The translations under genes and the position numbers were made by a program. Source: Pseudomonas kitaguniensis (GTDB taxonomy: Bacteria; Pseudomonadota; Gammaproteobacteria; Pseudomonadales; Pseudomonadaceae). From it: a stretch of 36,334 nt of DNA. Positions 1 to 7,260 of this stretch are shown in pieces (the first letter of the stretch is position 1; each line of letters opens with the position of its first letter). The stretch is taken from the NCBI RefSeq assembly GCF_009296165.1, contig NZ_VUAZ01000137.1, forward strand, positions 1-36,334, given 5' to 3'. A model generated the notes under the pieces. The model did no database searches. It saw only the letters and a list, made by a program, of their open reading frames with translations, and was not told where the DNA came from.

Positions 1-18
1 AGCAAGCCCGCTCCCACA
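1..18. repeat. Partial REP element at window edge
   Basis: The first 18 bases are identical to the distal half-arm of the palindromic repeats found at about 15.1 kb and 26.4 kb in this window. The rest of the element lies outside the window. This is a typical fluorescent-pseudomonad intergenic REP. Confidence 0.8.
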
Positions 19-48
19 GTATTTGATCTGGTTGTTGTGCCGGTTTAC

Positions 49-603
49 TTACTTGGCGCCGGTAATCTGCTTCACCAACTCGGCGTGGCCCTTTACATCA
101 TCCGCCCGCGAAATCGCCTGAATCACCAGCAAGTGGTTGCCCGAGCCGCCCAGAAAGGTGGAGTTCAAGGTCTTGCCGCCACCTTGGGTGGCCGTGCTGT
201 CCACTTGGCGCAATCCAAGGCCTCTGACGGTCAGTTTTTTCTCGTTCTGCTTCTTGAAGTCAGGCAGTGCGGCGCTTTGGTCTTTGACGAAATCGGCCAC
301 GGCGCCATCGAGGAACTGCGGGTCATTGTCCTTGATCGGCGCCGCGTCCTTGCGCACGGTTTCGGCGACGATCACCACACTTTTAGTGGTCGAGTTGGCG
401 TAAAGGGTGCCCTGAGTGTCGGCGGTGCCATCCTCAACCTTGCCGCTTGGCAACGTGTCGGCGGTGTAAGCCTTAGGCAAGTTGAAGGTGAATTTGCCGC
501 CCAGCGTCGAGATGGTCTGTTCGGTGGGCTTGGTGGCTGCAAACACGCTGCCAGCGGTGAGCGCGAGGGCCAGCAGGGCGACGGTTTTAGTGAAAGTGGC
601 CAT
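49..603 (-). CDS. Small exported (periplasmic) protein, possibly DcrB-like
   Basis: A 184-residue protein starting at 603, where a GGAG Shine-Dalgarno lies 7 bases upstream; an upstream in-frame ATG at 633 adds ten residues ahead of the signal peptide and is less likely. Residues 1-22 form a classical signal peptide (a Lys, then an Ala/Leu-rich core ending SVFA before ATKPTE). The mature part is a compact domain with the pattern 'GGKFTFNLPKAY', then beta-strand-like 'KSVVIVAET' and 'HLLVIQAI'. This resembles the DcrB/DUF1795 type of periplasmic or lipoprotein stress domain, but no lipobox Cys is present and I do not firmly recognise the family. It lies 72 bases downstream of the antiporter gene on the same strand, so it may be cotranscribed. 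Confidence 0.75.
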   Translation of the reverse strand: MATFTKTVALLALALTAGSVFAATKPTEQTISTLGGKFTFNLPKAYTADTLPSGKVEDGTADTQGTLYANSTTKSVVIVAETVRKDAAPIKDNDPQFLDGAVADFVKDQSAALPDFKKQNEKKLTVRGLGLRQVDSTATQGGGKTLNSTFLGGSGNHLLVIQAISRADDVKGHAELVKQITGAK

Positions 604-675
604 GAAACGCTCCAGTGATGAACGAAATTGCACGGTATTTTGTCAGAAAATTCTCAATAACGTTCATACATAGCC

Positions 676-2484
676 TCAAACCTTGTCGGACTCTTCCTCT
701 AGCCGGTCCATCTCAAACAGCCGCGCCAGTTCCGTACGGGCTTCCTGGGCGGACTGCATCACCTTGGCGGCGTCGTCGTATACCGCGTGTTGCGCGGCGA
801 GTAACTGCAAGTCGTGGTTTTTGAAGCGGCTGATACGCGCATCGGCCTGCGCCTGGCTCAAACCCAGCCCGACCAGGGTGCGCCGGCTCATTTCCAGGCT
901 TGAATAAAAGGTCTCACGCACCGGTGACGCGTCCAGGTCCACCAGGCGGTGCACGTGCTGGCGGTTACGCGCGCGTGCGATGATTTTCATGTGCGGGTAG
1001 AGGTTGCGGACGAGTTCGGCGGTCTTGATGTTGATCTCCGGATCGTCCATCGCGATCACGAAAAATTCTGCCTGGTCGACCTTGGCCGCGTGCAGGATTT
1101 CCGGGCGTTGCGGGTCGCCATAGAACACCGGCATACCGCCGAAACTGCGCGTCAGTTCGATGGTTTCTACCGAGGTATCGAGGGCAATAAACGAGATGTT
1201 TTGCGCGCGCAGAATACGCGCCACAATCTGGCCCATTCGGCCCATGCCGGCAATCACCACGCGTGGCGCATCACCTTCGATGGCACGGTATTCCTCCGGC
1301 ACGTTGACGGGTTTGACCTTGGGCTTGAACAATCTCGGGCACACCAGCAGCAGCAACGGTGTCACCGCCATCGACAGCGTGATGGTGAGCACCAGCACGT
1401 CGTAGAGGTGCGGTTCGAACAGGCCTTGATCGCGGCCGATCTTGAACACCACAAACGCGAACTCACCACCCGCGGCCAGCACCACGCCCAAGCGCAACGC
1501 GCTTTCGCGGTTGAGGTCACCCGCCAGCCGACCCACGGCGTACAGGATCGGCAGCTTCAAGCCGATCAACAGCAGGGTCAGGCCGATCACCACCAGCGGC
1601 GAGCTGAGCAGCAGGCTGAGGTTGGCGCCCATGCCTACGCTGATAAAAAACAGCCCGAGCAACAGCCCCTTGAACGGCTCGATCTGCGATTCCAGCTCGT
1701 GACGGTATTCCGAGTCCGCCAGCAGCAACCCGGCGAGGAACGCGCCGAGGGCCATCGACACGCCCACCAGTTCCATCAGCCAGGCGGTGCCGATCACCAC
1801 CAGCAGTGCGGTGGCGGTGGACACTTCGCGCAGGCCGGTTTTGGCGACAATGCGAAACACCGGGCGCAGCAAGTAGCGACCGCCGAGGATCACCACGGCG
1901 ATGCTGCCGAGAATTTGCAGCACGTGTTGCAGGCCTTGGGCCTCGGTGGTCGGGTGATCGCTGCCGGCCAGCAGTGGCACCATCGCGATAAGCGGGATCG
2001 CCGCGATGTCCTGAAACAGCAAAATCGCAAAGGCCAGGCGCCCGTGCGGCTGGTTGAGTTCCTTGCGCTCGGCCAGGCTTTGCAGGCCAAAAGCCGTGGA
2101 GGACAACGCCAGGCCGAGGCCCAGCACAATGGCGCTGTTCCAGGATTGGCCAAACAGCCACAGCGCCACCACGCCCATCACCACGCCCGTGAGCAACACT
2201 TGGGCCAGGCCGACGCCGAACACCGACTTGCGCATCACCCATAAACGCTTGGGCGACAGCTCCAGGCCGATAATAAACAGCAGCAGCACCACGCCCAGTT
2301 CCGAGAACTGCGCCACGCTTTGCGGGTTACCCACCAAGCCCAACACCGACGGGCCGATGATCACGCCGGCGAACAAATAGCCCAGCACCGCACCCAGTTG
2401 CAGGCGCTTGGCCAAGGGCACGGTCAGCACGGCGGCGAGCAGGAACACCACGGCTGCTTGTAACAGGTTGCCTTCATGGGGCAT
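676..2484 (-). CDS. KefB/KefC-type monovalent cation:proton antiporter (CPA2) with RCK domain
   Basis: A 602-residue inner-membrane protein. The start at 2484 (MPHEGNLLQAAV) is preferred over an upstream ATG because a GGAG sits 6 bases before it. The N-terminal two thirds are a run of about 12 hydrophobic helices with CPA2 hallmarks: 'LLLFIIGLEL', the 'LFQDIAAIP' helix with its conserved Asp, and 'SQIEPFKGLLLGLFFISVGM', which closely matches the KefB/KefC core. After a linker, a TrkA-N/RCK Rossmann domain begins with 'VVIAGMGRMGQIVAR' around residue 405 and contains the FGGMPVFYGD segment that in Kef proteins lies near the glutathione/nucleotide site. The C-terminus is a charged helical tail. 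Length agrees with Kef proteins (about 600). No KefF/KefG quinone reductase is adjacent. The likely role is K+ efflux and cytoplasmic acidification during electrophile stress, but other CPA2 members transport Na+, so the substrate is inferred. Confidence 0.9.
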   Translation of the reverse strand: MPHEGNLLQAAVVFLLAAVLTVPLAKRLQLGAVLGYLFAGVIIGPSVLGLVGNPQSVAQFSELGVVLLLFIIGLELSPKRLWVMRKSVFGVGLAQVLLTGVVMGVVALWLFGQSWNSAIVLGLGLALSSTAFGLQSLAERKELNQPHGRLAFAILLFQDIAAIPLIAMVPLLAGSDHPTTEAQGLQHVLQILGSIAVVILGGRYLLRPVFRIVAKTGLREVSTATALLVVIGTAWLMELVGVSMALGAFLAGLLLADSEYRHELESQIEPFKGLLLGLFFISVGMGANLSLLLSSPLVVIGLTLLLIGLKLPILYAVGRLAGDLNRESALRLGVVLAAGGEFAFVVFKIGRDQGLFEPHLYDVLVLTITLSMAVTPLLLLVCPRLFKPKVKPVNVPEEYRAIEGDAPRVVIAGMGRMGQIVARILRAQNISFIALDTSVETIELTRSFGGMPVFYGDPQRPEILHAAKVDQAEFFVIAMDDPEINIKTAELVRNLYPHMKIIARARNRQHVHRLVDLDASPVRETFYSSLEMSRRTLVGLGLSQAQADARISRFKNHDLQLLAAQHAVYDDAAKVMQSAQEARTELARLFEMDRLEEESDKV

Positions 2485-2567
2485 TGCGAACTCCAGAATC
2501 TTTATTGCCAATCAACAGGCGGGTATTAGAGCGCTTTTTTACATCCGGAAACTTGTATTTTTGTCGC

Positions 2568-2591
2568 GACAGTCGCTGACCGTCGACTGTC
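2568..2591. promoter_or_regulatory. Stem-loop/inverted repeat between kef-type gene and higBA
   Basis: GACAGTCG at 2568-2575 and CGACTGTC at 2584-2591 are perfect 8-base inverted arms around an 8-base loop, in the 289-base divergent intergenic region. There is no T-tract on either side, so it reads better as an operator or 5' UTR hairpin than as a terminator. Function is unknown. Confidence 0.4.
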
Positions 2592-2773
2592 ACCCCACGC
2601 GCAAACAGTGCTTGCGCAACGTATCGGCCTGGCTCTGGATGCGACGAGATGCCTGTTCTGCACGCAGCCAGAACAATGTGCAAACACTTTACGGTGGAGT
2701 GCGGCTGGCTGGATGGCTTTATGTGAACCAGAGTTATGCCCTTGAGTTTATATTCCTTAGGTGGCATATTCGC

Positions 2774-3139
2774 ATGATATGGGACGTTGAATACACGGAT
2801 GAATTCGCAGATTGGTGGGGTTGCCTGGATGCAAGGGAGCAATCCTCGGTATCTGCCAGCGTTGATCTGCTCGGGCTTTTTGGACCGGGCCTGCGCTTTC
2901 CCCACAGCAGCGATATCAAGGGGGCTCGGCATGGCAACCTGCGAGAACTGCGTATACAGCGCGCGGGGCGCCCTTATCGAGTGCTCTATGCATTTGATCC
3001 CAAGCGCTGCGCGGTATTGCTGATTGGCGGCAATAAAACTGCACAAGACCGATGGTATGAAGAGTACGTTCCGGTAGCTGAAAAGCTGTATGACGTACAT
3101 TTGGACACATTGCGTAAGGAGAGCCTTAAACATGGCTAA
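2774..3139 (+). CDS. higB: HigB-like toxin (RelE/ParE superfamily, Gp49-like)
   Basis: A 121-residue protein starting MIWDVEYTDEF at 2774, with AGGTGG nine bases upstream. It has the phage-derived Gp49/HigB pattern: 'EYTDEFADWW' at the N-terminus, 'GLRFPHSSDIKGARHGNLRELRIQ' in the middle (a charged strand pair typical of ribosome-dependent mRNA interferases), then 'YRVLYAFDP' and 'LLIGGNKT', and a C-terminal helix. Toxins of this group cleave mRNA on the translating ribosome. The stop overlaps the antitoxin start by 8 bases, so the order is toxin first, as in higBA rather than relBE. A longer reading from 2408 adds residues with no family match and no ribosome site. Toxin activity is inferred from family. 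Confidence 0.88.
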   Translation: MIWDVEYTDEFADWWGCLDAREQSSVSASVDLLGLFGPGLRFPHSSDIKGARHGNLRELRIQRAGRPYRVLYAFDPKRCAVLLIGGNKTAQDRWYEEYVPVAEKLYDVHLDTLRKESLKHG

Positions 3140-3437
3140 AAAATTTGCTGAACTTCAAGCTCGCATGGCGCCTGAGGCTCGGGCGGAGGCAGAGCAGCTG
3201 TTTCACCAGCACCTCAAGGAAATGCCGCTGCATGAGCTGCGCAAGGCACAACAGTTGAGCCAGGAGACTCTCGCCAAGGCATTGAAGATCAACCAGGCGG
3301 CCGTGTCGAAAATGGAACGCCGTACCGACATGTACATCAGCACGCTGCGTGACTACATCCGTGCGATGGGTGGCGAGCTGGAAATCATCGCGACGTTTCC
3401 AGACGGGCAGGTCAAGATCGACAACTTCGCTCACTGA
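3132..3437 (+). CDS. higA: HigA-like antitoxin, XRE-family helix-turn-helix
   Basis: A 101-residue protein starting at 3132 (MAKKFAELQARM) inside the end of the toxin gene, with AAGGAG about ten bases upstream. Residues 1-35 form a charged helix, and residues about 35-85 form an XRE-type HTH: 'LRKAQQLSQETLAKALKINQAAVSKMERR', where 'AAVSKMERRTDMYISTL' is the recognition helix and following turn. The C-terminal 'GGELEIIATFPDGQVKI' strand is typical of antitoxins paired with Gp49/HigB toxins. It is expected to neutralise the upstream toxin and repress the shared promoter, which must lie in 2485-2773. The pair is intact and in phase. Confidence 0.9.
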   Translation: MAKKFAELQARMAPEARAEAEQLFHQHLKEMPLHELRKAQQLSQETLAKALKINQAAVSKMERRTDMYISTLRDYIRAMGGELEIIATFPDGQVKIDNFAH

Positions 3438-3456
3438 TGCCTATTGGCCGACCCAC

Positions 3457-3729
3457 ATGAACCAGCTCCTCGCTATGCGCACCTTCGTGCGTGTGGTCGA
3501 TACCGGTTCATTCAGCCGTGCGTCCGATCAGTTGGCGCTGCCGCGCTCCACCGTCAGCAAGTTGGTCACGGACCTGGAAAAGCACCTTGGCATCAAGCTG
3601 ATGCGCCGCACCACTCGCGCGCTGGCGCCGACGCCTGAAGGGCTGGAGTATTAGCGCCATGCCCGGCGCCTGGTGGATGAGCTGGATGAGCTGGACGAGG
3701 TGGACAGCGCCGCGCACGCCGGTCAGGAT
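3457..3729 (+). pseudogene. LysR-family regulator, 5' remnant with internal stop
   Basis: From ATG 3457 the frame reads MNQLLAMRTFVRVVDTGSFS and continues through a complete LysR winged HTH ('SRASDQLALPRSTVSKLVTDLEKHLG') to 'TPEGLEY', where TAG appears at 3652-3654. Reading through the stop gives a further LysR-like linker helix (RHARRLVDELDELDEVDSAAHAGQ), after which homology ends at about 3729 and the next gene's leader begins. The whole effector-binding domain (about 200 residues) is missing. If translated, the product is a 65-residue HTH-only peptide; LysR HTH fragments without the linker helix dimerise poorly. It lies 19 bases after the antitoxin and has no strong ribosome site. Confidence 0.8.
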
Positions 3730-3793
3730 TCACCTCACTTGCGCTCACGCTTTGTTACTATCGCCGTCCATCGTCACCAGGAGTCACCGGCCC

Positions 3794-5347
3794 ATGCAAC
3801 ACCAGTGGGATGAAATGCACCGCACCCGCAAGCCCACGTTTGTGATGTGTGGCGAGCCTCAGGGCGATGTGCTCAATCTCTATGTTCACGGTTACTCGGC
3901 ATTCTTCAACCGCCAGCAACTGGGCAACTTCAAGCAACAACTGGCGAGCATCGAAGGCTCGACCAACCTGATGCTGTTCTGGCCGGCGGGGCATTTTCTG
4001 GAAAACCTCTTCGCGCCGTTCAAGGATGTGATCACCTCAATGCTCGGCGGCGGTGGTTTGGGTGCCGCAACTGTGGGCGTGGGCAAGGCGATTGCGTATT
4101 TTCTCGACCACTACAAAAGTGTCGAGGCGCGTGTTGATGAAGTGGCCAAGACCTTGTTGCCGGAATTGGCCAGCTACCTGCACGCTGAATCGCTGGAGGT
4201 GCGGCGCATCAACCTGATCGGTCATTCCCTCGGCGCACGCATTCTGGTCAAGAGTGTGCTGGCCAGCCCCGAAGTCGCCCGCGAACTGCCATTGAATAAC
4301 GTGTTGCTGATGGGCGGGGCTATTTGCACGTCCAGCCCGTGGGAGGCGGTGTCGGCGCCGCTCAAGGGGCGCGTGATCAATTGCTACTCAAGCAAGGACT
4401 GGGCGCTGGCGATGAAGCCGGACACCGAACGCTGCATTGGCCGTTATGCGATTGCGCTCACGCCTGCGCTCAAGGCCAAAGTGACCAATGTGCACTTGGC
4501 TACTTTCGACCATGCCGCGTACTGGCCGCAGTTGAAAACCGTGGTGCAATACACCGACCTGTTGCAGGAGCGGCGCGGCATCATCCGCGCCGATCAGCGC
4601 AGCCGCGAGGTACGCTTCGCCGAAGAGGACGCGGAACTGTTCCCGGTACTGCTGCAAGCGCGCCCGGACGAGCTTAAATTCCTCGCCGAATTAATCGCGC
4701 AAAAGCGCAGCGCCTCGATTGATGCCGCCGTACGCGAGCCGTTGAAGCTGGCCATCGCATTGCAGCGCATGGGCGGTGACAGCTTTATGAACCTTTCTCG
4801 TGGCCACGGCGTGAGTTATCGCCAGATCGCCGAAGCGGTGGCGCAGCGCCTTGGGATCAAGTTCAAAGCGCCGCTGGAAAGCGTGTCGCTGGCGGATATT
4901 GAGGCTCAGGTGGCGGAAAAGCTGATCACGCAGTACAAGGACAAACTCAGTCATGCCGATCGGCAGGCCTTCGATGCTGAACTCAAGGCCGCCGCGCAAA
5001 AAGAGCAGGGCTTGTTCAAGCGTTTCGATGTTGGCCGCTCGGCGACTACTGCACTGAGCGGCACGGCGTTGGCGGGGTTGACCGGGTTTATGCTACGGCG
5101 CGGCGCCGCCACGGCGATTCCGGTGGTGGGTCAGGCGCTGGCGGCCGCTATGTTGCTGGTCAGCGGTGTTCGGGCGTTTTCCGGCCCGGCCTATTCCATC
5201 ACCACCCTGGCAGTATTGGTGGTGGGCGTGGTTCGCCAGCGCATGGAACGCGAGGCGCTGAACCAGGAGATGGACCTGGTGGTGCAAGTCGTCGAAGCGT
5301 TTGACTTACCGCGTGAGACGGTGATGCGCACCGTCGCGTCCGACTGA
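3794..5347 (+). CDS. DUF726-type alpha/beta hydrolase fused to a YaaW/UPF0174-like domain
   Basis: A 517-residue protein starting at 3794 with AGGAG ten bases upstream. Residues about 20-260 are an alpha/beta-hydrolase fold: 'LNLYVHGYSAFF' (oxyanion region) near 29-38, the nucleophile elbow 'GHSLGAR' at 143-149 (Ser145), Asp202 in 'SSKDWAL' and His240 in 'FDHAAYW' as possible triad partners. Placement of the shifted segments resembles DUF726/TMCO4 proteins. Residues about 285-485 match E. coli YaaW: 'DELKFLAELIA', then 'MGGDSFMNLSRGHGVSYR' (327-342), 'FDAEL', and a glycine-rich hydrophobic stretch at 415-482 ending 'FSGPAYSITTLAVLVV'. The last 30 residues are a charged helix. The two hydrophobic stretches suggest membrane association. 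Substrate is unknown. It is followed 41 bases later by mntH but probably not functionally tied to it. Confidence 0.82.
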   Translation: MQHQWDEMHRTRKPTFVMCGEPQGDVLNLYVHGYSAFFNRQQLGNFKQQLASIEGSTNLMLFWPAGHFLENLFAPFKDVITSMLGGGGLGAATVGVGKAIAYFLDHYKSVEARVDEVAKTLLPELASYLHAESLEVRRINLIGHSLGARILVKSVLASPEVARELPLNNVLLMGGAICTSSPWEAVSAPLKGRVINCYSSKDWALAMKPDTERCIGRYAIALTPALKAKVTNVHLATFDHAAYWPQLKTVVQYTDLLQERRGIIRADQRSREVRFAEEDAELFPVLLQARPDELKFLAELIAQKRSASIDAAVREPLKLAIALQRMGGDSFMNLSRGHGVSYRQIAEAVAQRLGIKFKAPLESVSLADIEAQVAEKLITQYKDKLSHADRQAFDAELKAAAQKEQGLFKRFDVGRSATTALSGTALAGLTGFMLRRGAATAIPVVGQALAAAMLLVSGVRAFSGPAYSITTLAVLVVGVVRQRMEREALNQEMDLVVQVVEAFDLPRETVMRTVASD

Positions 5348-5388
5348 TAAGCTGCGCGTCTGACTCGTACGTTTGCTTGGGATACCGC

Positions 5389-6708
5389 GTGAAATTCAGC
5401 CTGCCGAAAATCGCTACCGCCCCGTTCTGCCCGCCGGAAGTGGCTGGCTCCGTCATCGTCGACCCCAAGGCTTCGTTTTTTAAACGCGCACTGATGTTCG
5501 CCGGCCCCGGCCTGCTGATCTCTATCGGCTACATGGACCCCGGCAACTGGGCCACGGCCATTGAAGCGGGTTCACGTTACGGCTACAGCCTGTTGTTCGT
5601 GGTGTTATTGGCCAGCCTGGCCGGGATGGCGGTGCAGTGCCTGTGCTCACGGCTGGGTATCGCCACCGGCAAGGACCTGGCGCAACTGTGCCGCGAACGC
5701 TACAGCAAACGCTCGGCACGCACGCAATGGGCGCTGGCCGAAATCTCGATCATTGCCACCGACCTTGCCGAAGTGCTCGGCTGCGCCTTGGCGTTTCACC
5801 TGCTGCTCGGCGTGTCGCTGACTACCGGGATAGTGATTACAGCGTTCGACACACTATTGATCCTGGCCCTGCAAAACCGCGGTTTTCGCCGCCTTGAGGC
5901 AATCATGCTGGCGCTGGTGGCAACCATCGGCGTGTGTTTTTTTATCGAACTGGTGCTGATCAAACCTTACTGGCCGGACGTATTCAGTGGCTTCACCCCG
6001 TCATTGTCGGCCATCAGCGATGCGGCGCCGTTGTATCTGGCCATCGGCATCCTGGGCGCTACGGTGATGCCGCATAACCTCTACCTGCACAGCTCGATCG
6101 TGCAGACCCGGCTGATCGGCAAAGACCTCGCCAGTAAACAGGACGCGGTCAAGCTGGCGCGTATCGACACCATCGGTTCACTGGCCTTGGCGTTACTGGT
6201 CAACGCCGCCATCCTGGTGCTGGCTGCCGCAGCTTTCTACAAGACCGGCCACACCGATGTGGTCGAGATTCAAGACGCTTACCATCTGCTCGACCCACTG
6301 GTGGGCGGTGCGTTCGCCAGCATCCTGTTCGGCGTGGCCTTGCTGGCCTCGGGGCAAAGTTCGACCTTTACGGGCACGATTGCCGGGCAAGTGATCATGG
6401 AGGGTTACCTCAACCTGCGTATTCCCTGCTGGCAGCGACGCTTGATCACCCGTGGGCTGGCGCTGATCCCGGCGTTTCTCGGGGTGTGGCTGATGGGCGA
6501 CGATGCCATCGGCAAGTTGCTGATTTTGAGCCAAGTGGTGCTTAGCCTGCAGTTACCGTTTGCGCTGTACCCGCTGATCCGCATGACCGACGACAAGCAA
6601 TTGATGGGGCCGTTTGTTAACCGCCTACCGACACGTGTGTTGGCGTGGTTTCTGTTTGTGGTAATCAGTGGCGCGAATGCGTGGTTGATCGGGCAGTGGT
6701 TGTTTTGA
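5389..6708 (+). CDS. mntH: Manganese/divalent metal transporter, NRAMP family
   Basis: A 439-residue inner-membrane protein with 11 hydrophobic helices. The NRAMP metal-binding signature in helix 1 is present as 'DPGNW' (residues 50-54), and helix 6 carries 'MPHN' at 227-230 followed by LYLHSS, the second half of the metal site. Both match bacterial proton-coupled Mn2+ importers. GTG 5389 (KFSLPKIATAPF) is preferred; TTG 5377 is possible, and neither has a strong Shine-Dalgarno. No clear Fur/MntR site was recognised in the 41 bases before the gene, so it may be read from upstream. The role is Mn2+ uptake supporting oxidative-stress enzymes, from family knowledge. Confidence 0.92.
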   Translation: MKFSLPKIATAPFCPPEVAGSVIVDPKASFFKRALMFAGPGLLISIGYMDPGNWATAIEAGSRYGYSLLFVVLLASLAGMAVQCLCSRLGIATGKDLAQLCRERYSKRSARTQWALAEISIIATDLAEVLGCALAFHLLLGVSLTTGIVITAFDTLLILALQNRGFRRLEAIMLALVATIGVCFFIELVLIKPYWPDVFSGFTPSLSAISDAAPLYLAIGILGATVMPHNLYLHSSIVQTRLIGKDLASKQDAVKLARIDTIGSLALALLVNAAILVLAAAAFYKTGHTDVVEIQDAYHLLDPLVGGAFASILFGVALLASGQSSTFTGTIAGQVIMEGYLNLRIPCWQRRLITRGLALIPAFLGVWLMGDDAIGKLLILSQVVLSLQLPFALYPLIRMTDDKQLMGPFVNRLPTRVLAWFLFVVISGANAWLIGQWLF

Positions 6709-6824
6709 TTGGAGGGCAATGGGTTCGGCGCCAGCCTGCACAAGCATCGCCAAAGACGAGTATTGAGCAACCTGCGCATCGCGCCGTCAGCAGTTTCATC
6801 GGTTCGCTGATCGCTGTCGCAATC

Positions 6825-6883
6825 GTAAATCTCTGCAGCATTTTCAATCAGCTTTCGGGCTAGCCGGAGAGCTTGGGGTCATC
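6825..6883 (-). pseudogene. Fragment of PIN-domain (VapC-type) toxin
   Basis: Directly overlapping the antitoxin stop, the minus strand reads D-D-P-K-L-S-G and, after a one-base frame change near 6862, L-A-R-K-L-I-E-N-A-A-E-I-Y. This is the stretch that follows the first catalytic-Asp region in PIN toxins (typically DDPKLS.RAR.LI......IYVS). The toxin start with its catalytic Asp, and everything after this piece, is gone. Only about 20 codons remain, so the call rests on the partner antitoxin and this motif. Confidence 0.5.
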
Positions 6884-7117
6884 GCTGAGCGCCCTGAATC
6901 GCGTCCAACAGGTCGTCGGGCAACGAAGCATCAACGTCGTCGGGCACGACCAGCTTGCCTTTCATGGCGCCAATTCGATGGCCTTTGGGCTTTCCTGCCG
7001 GCACAAGCTGCGCAATCGCACGCCCATGCTTGGCGATGGTGATCACCTTGCCGGCGGCGGCCTCATCGACAAGTTTTGACAGGTTATTTTTTCTTCGCCC
7101 AACGGTAAGGTAATCAT
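6879..7117 (-). pseudogene. Phd/YefM-type antitoxin with a one-base frameshift
   Basis: From ATG 7117 (with GGGGA about 7 bases upstream) the minus strand reads MITLPLGEEK, then the frame breaks in a run of six A (plus-strand T-run 7087-7092). One base over, it continues NNLSKLVDEAAAGKVITIAK, then HGRAIAQLVPAGKPKGHR and a C-terminal tail ending AIQGAQR and stop at 6879. This is a textbook Phd/VapB-type antitoxin; restoring a seventh A gives exactly 80 codons including the stop. As written, the product is a 24-residue peptide. The downstream PIN toxin is reduced to a fragment. No start codon lies in the second frame before the conserved region. The interval 6709-7260 otherwise holds no gene that I can recognise. 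Confidence 0.8.
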
Positions 7118-7260
7118 CTGGTGATCCCCATAAAAGAATAGGCTCAAGCCTGCATACCGAGTGCTGTACTTGGGAATAGTGGCGCGAAAACTCAGAACGG
7201 ACCTACATTTCTTGCTAGGAATTTTCTTCGCGCCAGCGCTGTTTGAGTGATCGAAATTGC

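Noticed and set aside
949..2244. A 431-codon plus-strand frame over the antiporter
   Set aside because: Antisense to a well-supported membrane protein; the product is His/Gln/Arg-rich with no hydrophobic or domain pattern.
6709..6824. Possible remnant of further toxin sequence downstream of the PIN fragment
   Set aside because: No frame gives recognisable PIN motifs beyond IENAAEIY, so nothing is claimed here.
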